In this document: positions 1 through 11,600 of the stretch, in pieces
Position numbering within the stretch: position 1 is the first letter of the stretch
Layout: every line of letters begins with the position of its first letter
From: Strigamia acuminata
Lineage: Eukaryota; Arthropoda; Chilopoda; Geophilomorpha; Linotaeniidae
Direction of reading: 5' to 3'
DNA: 64,000 bases
NCBI GenBank assembly: GCA_949358305.1
Contig: OX442317.1
Location: forward strand, 4,964,186-5,028,185
Notes under the pieces: generated by a model
What the model was told of the DNA's origin: nothing
The model's input: only the letters and a program-made list of their open reading frames with translations
The model's database searches: none
Position numbers and translations under genes: made by a program

Positions 1-420
1 CGCAAAAAAAGAATACTAAGAGTCTCGGCGGTGGTCTCAAAGAGGCGGGCCATACTCCCGAGGGTGGTTTTGGCGTTCCCCTCACCTGGAGTGTCATCCA
101 CGACAAAAGGTCGGGCATCTGAGCACAAGTCTTGAAGGACTCGAAGCGAATTAGGCTTATAGTTGATGCACGTGGTCAAGGCTCAAGGATCTCGAGACGA
201 AGATGTAGCCCGATGATCTTTCTCTCGACGTGGTCAAGCAGCTCGAGGCCCGACGCCTACTAATTTGGAGTAGCGGGGATGTGTGTGTGTTGCTATGACG
301 CGCTCAATAGCGTCTCTAATGAAGAGCACATCACTGATGACCCGTGACACCCTCCCCTCTCCATCCGAACCAATGCAGTCGCTGGAATATACAGTGAATG
401 CAGTGTCTGTTGACATTAGC
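1..420 (-). other. Unrecognised coding-like segment, broken frame
   Basis: On the minus strand several adjacent stretches read like protein in different frames: one of about 60 codons (416 to 234), a second beginning near 233, and a third that runs to the window edge and contains the residues VVDDTPGEG. Stops separate them and I see no convincing intron between them. Base composition is GC-richer than most of the window. It could be the decayed coding part of a mobile element or the last exons of a gene whose body lies to the left. I do not recognise the family. Confidence 0.25.
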
Positions 421-926
421 CATTTCGAGATAGAAACTAGATAAACTCGCGCGTTTGATTTCTCTGTGTTTTTCGCTCCGGTTTGATTGAGATTGGTTTG
501 AATTTTCCATGTGTAATTTGTTTTGTAGAGCGATGTGCTCGTTCGGAGCGCGATAGGGATGTTTGGAGGTTTTTTACGCTCTTATTGATTAGTTAAACAA
601 GAGATATTTATAGACGTGTCGTGGTTTACATTGGGTTTAATAACGGTGTCTAATTGATAGTCAAACACGGGGATTAACAAATTGTGCAAATATTTTTTCA
701 CACATTTAATTTGCGGAGTGTTGGGAATTAAGTAGAGATCTGGGATGTTTTTTTTGAATATATTTTTAACGAGAAATATTGTGAAAACGTTATTATATAG
801 TCAAATTAAATATAATGCACGACATTTTAGACGTGAATGCGTGCGGTGTGTTTTTGATTTTTCATTCGACTTTTCCTGTCGTTAAAACATCTTTTTTCGG
901 CACAACTGATTTGGCTTGAAATTGGT

Positions 927-961
<35 letters not shown>

Positions 962-3900
962 TATATTTATTTATTTATTTATTTATTTATCTATTTATTT
1001 ATTTATTTATTTATTTATTTATCTATCTATTTTTGGCTAACGGTGCAACTCGTTTTCGTGACTTCGGTTTAGATTTGCATTGGTGGAACGAGATTTGTGA
1101 TGAAGAAAGACAGATATAGTTATAAAATAAACGGAGAAAGAAATAAATAAAGAAATAATAAAATAAAAGACAGACATGGACGTGACGTAAGACCCTCCCC
1201 TAACAGTGAAAGGAAATGACGTACCTCAAGATGCTCAGCAGAGGGTGCAAGTCAGGGCCAGCACTGCAAAACAAAATGGCAACCACAGATCAACTATTGT
1301 TTGAATGGGATAAAATGCAAAAGGGGGAATTTTCTTATTATAGATTCTTTTTTTTTTGTCAATATGCTTTTACTCCATTGTTACAAAAGAGGCGCATGCA
1401 CGAGAGAAAACACCGGAAAGAAAAAAGGCGCATGCGTATAGGATAAGAGTATAAAAAAAATAAATAAAAAATAAAAAAAAATAATAATAATATGTAGTAG
1501 ATATAAGTCAGTGCTTTTATTTATTTCTTTATCTTTTTTTGTGAAAAATTAGGCCTAAATCCCAATTATTGTTAGAAGAGGGTCCTATTCATTATTGTCA
1601 CCGGTTTGTTTCCCTTGCTCAAGTTATGTTAACAACAATAGGTTTTAATATCGACCAAAAGCGTCATGTTTAAATCATTATTTGTTATATTAAGACAGCA
1701 AAAATTCGTGTAAATCGAAACAATCGTTTGATAAAACAAAACACAACAATGAAGAAAAACAACAAGAAAACAAAACATCAAATATTCAAACACTGCAACA
1801 TTATAGTAAACAATGGGCACCATGTTGTGTATATATTATATAGTGTAAACACAGAAACATGGCGGATGGATTCCATAATGAAAACAACGACGAAGACAAA
1901 GTAGTTTTTCTTTCTGTTTTTAACATTTACAAGGCCACATTATAATGGCATTGTTGGCGGATCCCTATATCGCGGGAGCGCGTCCCCTGCCGTGCTTTTG
2001 GTGTAGACTTTCCTCATACCCGCTTGGCTCGAGGGACCGTTGCGCGTTTCGAGATTCGGCGCGAGCAAATTTGTCAAAGACGCAGTGAAGCGTGACTTGG
2101 GAGACCCACTTGGGTGTGGAGGGGAGGCGGACAGGTAAGATGGAGAATTTACGAGGAGAGACACTGCTCAAAGAGATGCCCACTAAAAGGAGACAGGGAC
2201 GCTCATTGTATACGCATGTGCACAAAAGGTGCTCATTTCACACCTGCCCGCGTTCGGGGGAGCATCCATCATTAAAAGAAAGTGTATTCACGCGCTTTCT
2301 ATATACAATATCGTCTCTTTTTAAATCAACTAAAACAACAACACATCTTTTTCCACAAACAAATACTGAAATATGAAATAAATACCTCGGAAAGAAAGAC
2401 GGGCGCTTTGCTCATATTCATATATATATATATGAAATTAAATGATGAAATCGGTGTGATCGACTCACACCTCCACACATCACCATAGCGACCAGGGAGG
2501 ACGGGATTTAGGTTGTATATAGGGGGAGAAGGGGCAACCGGCGCCCCAGGAGCCCTTGTGGGCCTCCGCGAACCTCCAGGGAGCCATTGGCAGTTCTCCC
2601 AATGTAACAATGATCGTCTTTTAGCCGTGATATTAATGTCTGGCATTGTTGACCGTGTGGGGTGTCGCGTCCCCCCTTGCAAGTGTTGTGGCACTTGTAA
2701 TTTTTTTTCTTTTTCGCCGCACGAGGACATGTAATATTCAACGATTGGGTGGAAAAGTTTGGAGCGGAAGGTGTTGGCGTGGAGATGTGGGATTGGCGCG
2801 GGGGTGGGGAGGGGGCAACAATGGCGGACGATTTTCTCATTAGCGATATTTGGTTGGCCGGCGACGGGAACGCGGTCGTCCGGGCGACGGGGGTGGCCGG
2901 GCAACCGATGTGTCGGGTTTTGGAGGCGTAAAGAGTTGGGGGGAAAAGGCGAGGAGTGTCGGCGGCAACTTGAAACGACGGGAGATTGTTGATGTTGTTG
3001 TGTGGGTGGGAGGAGGGCGAACGAACGAAGCGCTGGACGCGGGTTTTAGGATTGCGCGGCAGGCGGGCGAGGGCGGGACGCGCGTGTCGTAATCCGCGTT
3101 TGCAAAACATGGATTCTTTAATCTGACTGCATCTAAATGGAAATGGCGGTCAGGGAGGAGAGCGAGAGTAACAGACGCGCGTTGCTTTTTCTGATGGTTT
3201 TTCGTAATGGGAACGGAATACGGAGTGGAAATGGGGATAGTTAGGATGCTAATAACGCATTACGTACGTGTGTAACCGTATTTTCGCTTTATTTACCGCG
3301 TACGAAGATCAATTGGTACGTATTCGTCGATGTAACTTCCGTTTTAAAGCGTGCACGAATTTAGCAAACAAGATTTTGAGTTTTCACCCGTGTGTGTATG
3401 CAAAGAGGCCAATTACGGACAAAGGGGAAATATATACGGTGGTGGCTGGGACTCTGGGAGTGGGTTTTGACGGTATATAAAATGTGTATCCGTGGGAGAT
3501 TTTTGTCTGGATATACATTAGTGAAGGAGTTGTGCGGTTTTTGTGCGTTTAAATGGTTAGGAAATCAATTTGACATGAACATGAAACAACGGGGAACAAA
3601 CACATTTCACTAACATGGTTATTTCGTTTTGTTTTTTGACAATCTAATTTGTGATTATTATTTTTACCTTTATGGGGCATAAGATCCAATCCGATAGGCT
3701 CCAGGATAACGTTTGGCATGGGCGGAATGAAATAAGAGGCCGTCGGCGAACGACGTTGGGTCTGCGGGAAACGAGATGAAAAGAATGTAAAATACGTAGT
3801 CGCCATGGATGTTGATCGCCAGCATTTTTCTCTCTCTCTTTCTCTCTCGCGTCGTAGCTCGTAATTTGTTTGTTTGTTTGTTTGTAAAAACGATTGAGCT

Positions 3901-4380
3901 ATTGTTTCTTTGGCTTTGTTTAGCTATTTAGTGATATAATAATAATAATATTCCCGTTGCGTCTATCACTATCCCGGGGAGATGTCGTCGCGTCCTATTC
4001 TCTCCATGTCGTTATTCCAGCATTGTAATTCCACCTCGATCGTGCTGCAACATTGGCATTGTTGACACCCCCGAGCAAGTTGGCACTGGCACAGCACCTC
4101 GCATTGCCGCCACTGGGCGTTTGCCTTAAGAAAAGGTGGCGTCTGTCTCTTAATAATGGCAGGGGGAGGCGGGAACGCGAGAAATTCACCGTTTGCAGGT
4201 TCATTTAACAATGCCGAATGAACGCCGTTACCCCCTCCCTCCACCTCCACCTCCCACTCCCCCACACCCTCACCCTCCCTCCTTTCCTTTGCCTTGCCTT
4301 GCGTTCGCCACTCCACACACACCCTCCTAGCCGGAATTAATTCAGATTTATGGAAGGTTCACTAAGCGAGTAATTGAAGG
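421..4380. other. Non-coding stretch, no gene recognised
   Basis: AT-rich up to about 1.9 kb, then locally GC-rich (2.0-3.1 kb). Long open frames in the GC-rich part are of low complexity and lie on both strands, so they look like composition effects. Contains a TTTA microsatellite (separate entry), CT-rich and TTTG tracts near 3830-3885, and several CATTGTT/AACAATG motifs. I see no exon set with consistent phase. Confidence 0.5.
922..1032. repeat. (TTTA)n microsatellite
   Basis: About 110 bases of almost pure TTTA/TTAT tetranucleotide, with a few ATAT and CTAT interruptions. It produces a spurious open frame of repeated LFIY-type residues. Confidence 0.95.
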
Positions 4381-4810
4381 ACCGCGGCTTAAGGAACGCC
4401 GCGTACGAGCGTGACCCGCCGTACGCGTTGACCAAAGTGTTGCACTCACCTGTACGGCGTGGGCCACCCTTTTCGCACACACTGCGAGACGACGGAGCGT
4501 CGATGCGTCGCTCGCGCAGATCAACGGAGGTCCCTTAAGGCCGTGACACGGATTCAGCGTCTCGGAATGGGTGCGGGAGGCTGTTCGAACGGGCTGGGGA
4601 CGCGAGCGTTCAGTTGCCGCTTGGCTGCTCGCGCGGACACACGCGTTCCTGTGTGGCGGCTTTCCGCTCGACCTGAGTTGGCGGCTCCACTGCTTTGGCC
4701 CCGCCCCATCCCGCCTGCCAATCGCGCGACGACGTCATAATCCGATGGCCGCGCGCCAATCGCGACGCGCCAACCCACGAACCCTCCTCCTTCCACCTCG
4801 AGGAATGATG
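4381..4810 (-). promoter_or_regulatory. CpG-rich candidate promoter / 5' UTR exon
   Basis: About 430 bases unusually rich in CpG compared with the AT-rich surroundings. On the minus strand a strong donor (CAG followed by gtgagtg) ends at 4450, so a non-coding first exon of a gene transcribed leftwards is plausible. A CRE-like half-palindrome (gacgtcata) lies near 4733. No coding exon can be tied to it inside the window. Confidence 0.35.
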
Positions 4811-6352
4811 GGAGAATGAATGGTGCGGGGGCTTCGAGGTGTTGGTATTTGGTACTAAAACTTCTTTGCTTCGAACACTCTGAACGCTCTTTCCGTATGG
4901 GAGAAGACAAATATTAATGAAATAATCACAATTTTGCATCATTCGGAAAAGTGCTATTCTTTCGTTTTGGTGCATTTCGTGACAACAATGTTGCTATCTG
5001 TGCTGCATCTGGATGATTCTTTTGTGTTTTTTTTAAGAGGGGTGTGTCGATGGGGGGGTTAAACCGGACCATTTTTCTCGTGAACACCTTTTGGTCTGCG
5101 ATGCAAAATAAGTGGAGAGGGAAAAAAAATTGGGGGTCCATGTGTAGGCGTGGTTGCGTTTGTCCTTTGCTGTACAACGCTAATGCCATCACTGACAATT
5201 TAAAGTGTTTTGCAGATTGTTGCGTGAGGCGTGTGAAATGCGTGAAAAATTGATTGTCGCGCCATTACAACGTTATCAGCGAAGTGCAACTTGGTTGGAA
5301 AGTTGGCTGGAGAAGTTGACGGTGTAAATTGTACAAAACAATGTGTATAAGCACACCCTGATAAATAAATCACGGCTGTATAATGAAAGAGCTCGCTGCA
5401 GGATCAACAAACAAACATTTGTTTGGTAAAAAATGCGCGGCACAAAAGACAGTGATGGGGCAAGGTGAGATGAAAGGAGTGGTGAATGGACACCGAAACC
5501 GGTGACCACCACTGGAGAGATTTTCAAGGAAGGATGGGGTGGGGTAGGGTGGGGTGGGGTGACGTATGCCAACCCACACCCCCGCCTATAGCAAGAGCGT
5601 CTCATCGAGCGTTTGCATTCGCTCGGATGATCCCGTTGAAATGTTGGCGCCCCCTAATCATGGGGTCGGGTGGCGCCCTCGGGAGACAAAATGCGAAAGG
5701 AGACAGCCTCGCTTTCATACAACACCCCGATGTACATTTTTTTCTTTTTTTCTTTTTTATCTTTGCTGTTTCTTTTATTCCCCCCTTCTCCCTCCCACAC
5801 TTGGGCCAATGGAAAACGCGAGGTCTTGTACTATTCGGACGCAGTGGAGCAAGCTGGCATTACAGGGCGTATCGGCGAGGGATCTGCGCAGGCGCAAACC
5901 TCAAGTTGCAAACAATGGTTTGGAGTTGATCAAACCAGCTGTGTAGTGTTTCAAAGAAGAATCGATGATGGGACTAGTTTATGAGATGCATTGTTGGCGC
6001 TGACAAGTGTCGTCTTACTATCGTGCATTGGATTGTTTGTTGGCCGAAATCTTCCAACGTTTTATATTCTTCATTTCTTTGCACCGCTTTTTTGCATTTT
6101 CTTTCTTCCTCTTTCTCCCTCTTTTTGGGAAAGAGTTGTCGATATGTGAGATTTTCTGCACATACGGAAGAGATAACTAATTTTTCTCTCGAGTATCGAT
6201 TATTGTATAGAATTGAAAAAGTATTGTTGAAACAATAGACGAGAGAAGTAAGAAATATGGGAGCTGCAAGGTCGAATAAACAGTCTAGGTGAATGACACT
6301 AATGGCGCTAAAGTCTAACAAAAACAAAAATTGTTTATTTTGATTTAAATTT

Positions 6353-6525
6353 CTATAAAAAGAATTAAATGACAATTAAAAATACGCTAATCTTCAAGAA
6401 GATGGCTGGGGACAGCCGAAAGGCCTTTGGTAAGATTAGCGGTTTTTAAATTGTCATTTAATTCTTTTTAATAAAATTGTTTTTCTTTATCAAAGGGTTT
6501 TCAATCTTGCGATCATCATCAGTGG
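6353..6525. mobile_element. Palindromic retroelement-like patch with GNRA hairpins
   Basis: Imperfect inverted arms (6353-6394 against 6432-6475) flank a hairpin at 404-417 of the 6-kb block: GGCTG, loop GGGA, CAGCC (6404-6417), followed by GAAA and the palindrome AGGCCT (6421-6426). On the minus strand at about 6494-6523 a second hairpin reads CTGATGAT, GATC, loop GCAA, GATT, GAAA. The order CTGANGA, stem with GNRA loop, GAAA is that of small hammerhead ribozymes, which are known in Penelope-like elements. The plus copy has a degenerate first core. No reverse transcriptase frame is present. Confidence 0.4.
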
Positions 6526-8652
6526 TATAATTTATTAGACCACACGGGACACTTTATATACAAGATACAAGAAACTTCCCTTCAGTTTAGCTGTTTTAAG
6601 TTTATCGATCATTATTTGCCCGGTCTATCTTTTAATACTGTCGTTAGGGCAAGACGAGAGACCGGGTCAAGATTGATGTCATTGAATCTCAATAGATTTT
6701 TGTGCCACCTGGTAGATAAACTTAAAATAGCTAAACACGACTGTACATAGATATTTCTAAATAAATATAGCAAGTCCCGAGTTATTGAATCGTTTTGGAC
6801 TAACAGCGCAACTTTTTAACCCGCTGCAAAACTCCAACGGCCATTGAATGAACAATGGTAGATCTTTGTTTAATCACCCATCCGTGGTTTAAATAATATA
6901 ATAGTGCATAACAGATGTCGAATACCCATTGTATATAAAATAAAAAATAAAAACAATTCATTAACTGACAATAGTCACTAAAAATGATTTAAAAGTAGAT
7001 TTAATAAGAGCTAGCTTAAAATTTAATTAAAAATGTAAATAAAGTAGAAAAAGGGAATTGAGTTTGGAGCCATAAAAAGTGGCGTGAGTGAGTTAATTCA
7101 GTGATGGAATTGCTGATGGCAGTTAGTTTCTCTCTCTTCCCCCAGCTCTTCGGGGTCTGAAATTCAAATGACCTCTACTGGGAAATGGTGTCCATAAAAT
7201 GAAACACCCTCATGGACATCCAAATGCACCACAAAACAATAACACTCACTAACTTGACTTAAACTATTCTTCACCCGAACCTCAAGTCCTCAGCCCACCT
7301 GTTTGCTACCCATTTGTTTCGCCCATCCCTCGCTGTCCACCCTTAGGGCACTTATCGTCTCAGTGGACCTGACAGTAGCTGCCCTTTACCCTTATTTTGC
7401 TTACCTTCATTTGCCCTCTCCCTCACCTCACCTCCCCACCCTCCCCAGAGTGGACTTTGGCGTTTTTCAAACTGTTTTCGTCCATTTTGCGTCTGGTTTT
7501 GAAGGTGTGGCCACGTGACCACGCGTTGACAAGTGAACATTGTTTGAAGTTGTTTTGGTTGCCGCTGCCTGCCCCCGAGTCGGCAAGTTTCGCAGTTTGG
7601 TGCCCGCCCCCGATATTGGTCACCTGACCCCACCTGGCGGCGTCTGTCTGGCGTCTCGGCTCTCTTTGAAGTTGTGCCCCCTGCTCGTGCTCCTAATCCT
7701 CTTTTGCTTCTGTTTGGTCCGCGTTCCTGATCTCATCTGGCGCGTCGCTTCGTACGAAAATGCCAAGGTCGAAATAATCCTCGTCGTTTTCTCCCCTTTG
7801 CAACAATAGTCTGGCACTTTGCAATATTCTTTCTTTCCTTCTTTCTTTCTTTCTTTTTGAAATGACAACGGGCGCGAAAATGGAGACGAATTTGTGCACA
7901 CTTTTTGACAAATTTGCAATCAACTGTCAATTATCTCGTCTTATTGTCCAATCGCAACGTGCAGTCGCCTCTCGAATACCCCCTTTGAGACCACGCCTAG
8001 TGGGTGGAGTCAGGCGTTGTACAACTCTTGGACGACACAACAACACAACATATTGAAGCATCCGACCCATGTTTTTTGTTTCGTTTGTTTTGTTGATTTC
8101 TCGAGCGGCGTGTGATGCGCGAAGTGTGTTTATTGTTGTCACGAATGCGCGGCGATAAATCGATGCTCCGCCTCGAAAATTAAGGCGGGATGACAACACT
8201 TGTGGCGCCACACTGCGACGGCGGTTGGCAACACAAACTGCGGTTGTCATGACAACTGCATCCTCATCTCGAGATGGGTTTGTAAACAAGGAAATTGGAT
8301 TGCATGCGTGACGCATTGTTAAGTGGAAGGTTTTCTCGGCTGGAACGAGAAAAGTGCGCGAGCGGGCGGATGTTGTCGAGTGGGAAGGAGGGGGCGAGCG
8401 GGACGCGGGGTCCGCGAAAAAGAAAGTGGAGTTTGCCACTCGTGGGTCTGATGAAGAGTGCAATTCTTTTCTTACCTGGAGATTGTTGAAACGTGGCTGC
8501 AATGCTGAGGGTCTGCCAAGCGTTTGTGTGTCGCGTCCCAGGACTCGCCTCTTACCATAACAATGGAGTCGCGCGCCACATACACCAACTGCGCGCATGC
8601 GCATTGGACCTGTGGAATTGCATTATGGGGTCGTGCAGCGGGGCGTGGGAGG

Positions 8653-8660
8653 TGACGTCA
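8653..8660. promoter_or_regulatory. Full CRE palindrome
   Basis: Perfect TGACGTCA in a GC-rich stretch. It matches the CREB/ATF consensus; the target gene is unknown. Confidence 0.4.
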
Positions 8661-11600
8661 TGGGGGGTGGGGGTGACATAACGCCTTCAACTGTCGTACA
8701 CTCGTACGTACTCCCTCGTCCCACCGCCTACTCCGCTTTGCTGCTTGGCGTTTAATTCGCGTCTGTTGATGCTTTTATCAGCCAACGATGACGTTTGGGA
8801 TTAAAAATTTTGCTCAGATTGATTAAAATCGGAATTTGTTTAGAACTATTTAGTTTGTATTAAACGATCATTAATGATTAGTTCGCATTGTATCGTGTAA
8901 TGTTAACTTTATTAAATGGAAAATATACGCGCGGAGGGTGCTCGTTTTCAGAGAAACCAACATAGCAGAACAAACTGATTCTGACATAAATAAAATACAA
9001 TTTTGATCATCTTGATTTTTGATACTGCCTGAATATTATATATAGATGAATTTTATATTTAAATATTTGGGGATTTATAACCGAATCGTAGTATCGTACT
9101 TTTAGTTATTTGCACACTAGGTGCATTAATAAAGTCATTTATAAATTTAAAATTTAAATTTAACTGTTTTTCTTTGTTAGTTACATTATTTTCACTTTGT
9201 TTTTCAGACTGTACAACGAGCCACTTATTTATAATAGCCAATAGGACGTTTATTATGAAGGAACTTATATATAAAGCACTCTTAGCCGATTGCGCCAACG
9301 CCATAACAAATGCGTGTTTTGATATTTTTGATGACGATACGATAAGGATTTATTGCTGGACCCACGTTATTCGTAATGCCGATAGAAATACGTGGCTTGA
9401 TTAGGGACAGGAAGACGAAGAAGTAGAATAGGACATTTTGGCGATGTCGGGTGTAAGTGGAGAGTCGTTATTGAAAAATGTTTCTAACGTTTATGATTAT
9501 TTTTAGGGCTACTTAAATCACTTTGCCGATTGCAATCGAGTCGACAAGTTTAAATCAAAGTTGGATATACGTCTTCTCACTACAACGAACGCTCAAACCA
9601 GTTGTTTATTTGCACATGCGCAATCCAGAAAATGAATGAAACTCGTGAAACTTGTCCTCATTCTTGAGAATCTCTGCGAATTTACTGACAGTCTATGTAA
9701 GTTTTATACAGTGTATTCGTTTCTCCTTTATTTATTTATTTCCATAGTAGTGTATAAACCGTGAAGTTAACACAAAACAAAAAACAGATATTGTTCAGAG
9801 TGGAAAAAAGTGTGAAAAGTGTTTGCCGTTGTGGTGATGCGTGAGGGGCGAGGGAGGGGGGGGAGGGAGGGAGGATGCGTGGGCGAACGGCGACGGTAGT
9901 AGAAGGAGGTGGGTAGAGGATGTGGATGGGGATGTGGATGTGGTGTGGTGGGTGGGGGGGAGCGGAGACGGCGAAGTCATTCTCGCCTCCTGGCGGTCGT
10001 AAAGCGCGTCTTCCGGGGCATTGCGTCCGCGTGGCTCCCCCTGTGGGCCGCATGCATAAACACGAGATGAGGCCTGAGGGTGAGTTTATGGTTGGCCAGC
10101 GTCCAATTATGCAAATTTTTTTTTTTTTCTCTTTTTTACTTGTCTCCTGCCATGAAAGTGAGGCGTGCGGAAGGAACGCGAACGTCTATTGTTTCACACG
10201 AAACGCGACCAATGGAGTGAGCAAACGAAAGAAAGAGAGTGTAAAAAAAAAAGAAAAAAGTGTGAAGTTTGGCATCGGTGCAAAAGTTGGTCGAGTGACA
10301 AAGTTTGTTGGCTTTTATAGTTGTGAGTTTTTACAACAAGTGTTTGCCAACTCGTTGATGGGCGAAGTTTGTCAACAAAGCGCGGGCGAGCAAGACGATA
10401 TAAAAGAAAGGTGTATTGGGCGTGCTCTAATAATGGCAATAATGGAGTTAGGGCAGTTTAACGAATTTGTTGATTGTCCATCCACTGCCACTGCATTACT
10501 AATTTGGACACGTAATTATGGCGGATAATCCTGCGGGCAATGTCACACCTATTACCCCCTGTCTGGTTGCGAAAGGCCGTCCATTTCACACTTAGTTGGT
10601 CATTTAACTCGTGCAACCGGACACCCACGAGCAGCTCGTGCTGAGATAAGCATCACGTCAGTCGGTGATGAGCCTCGTTCCGCCCCCGCCATTTTGTCAC
10701 CGGCCCCAAGGGATGGGTTGGGTTTCCCGCCAACAGGTCGCGGAACGCACCTCCAGCTCGTCCGCTCCTCCCTCGACGTCCCTCTCTCTCCCTTTAACCT
10801 CATCGTGCCTAAGCCGAAAATGAAACTCGTGTTGTGATTGAGGTGCGGGTGCTGGCCACCGGGGGGTTGAAGCACTGAACACGAGTACGCGACCGTGAAT
10901 AAGAATACTAAAGTGAGTGATGGTGAGTGATGAGCAAAATGGCTGCTCGAGGTGATTTGATCGAGGCGGCCGTTTTGGTAATCCGAGTGCTGATTAATAT
11001 GGAGGGGAGAAATCTGGAGGGTAAAGATACAGATCAATGAACAGCTGTGACCCTTATCTGCAACAAATTAATGGCTGCGATTGCTCAAAATGAGGCTTGG
11101 GAAATAAATAAATAAGGGAAAATGAACATGTTCATGACACGAGTCAAGTGACCAAAAAATGTCTAAAATACCACGAAGAAATATATATATATATAAAAAT
11201 ATATAAAATGGCGATATTTGGTGTTGAGCTCAGGTTTTGCACGTTCCTATAGATGCCTGAAAGTAATGGCGGGGGTCGCGAGAGGGGGAACGCTCAGATG
11301 ACCTCCGACAAGTGATGATGAAAACGCCATCAAGTGGAAAAAGCCGTTGAACAGTTGGGGCAGATTAATTAGAACGGAGACTGGAGAGAGTTTCGGGGCA
11401 CAACAAAGCATTGTTGAATGTTGACGAAGGGAAATCTTAAAATAGCCACTTCCGATCTCTCGGCGAGGGGTCACTTCACTTCACTTCACCTTTGACTCGG
11501 GTCTAAGGCCTCTTGGCTTTTTCCCACCCACGCGTTTCCCTCTCGTGTAGACCAGGTGAAAAAGAGGGAAGTGGCATCGGGGGGGAAGCGAAGAAAAGAG

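Noticed and set aside
916-1119. Open frame of LFIY-type residues
   Set aside because: Translation of a TTTA microsatellite.
2326-3110. Two overlapping ~200-codon minus frames
   Set aside because: Overlap each other in different frames and have Pro/Ser/His low-complexity content; composition effect of a GC-rich tract.
7927-8604. Minus-strand open frame of 225 codons
   Set aside because: Arg/Ser/Thr-rich, no family resemblance, in CpG-rich DNA where long frames arise by chance, and crossed by promoter-like sequence.
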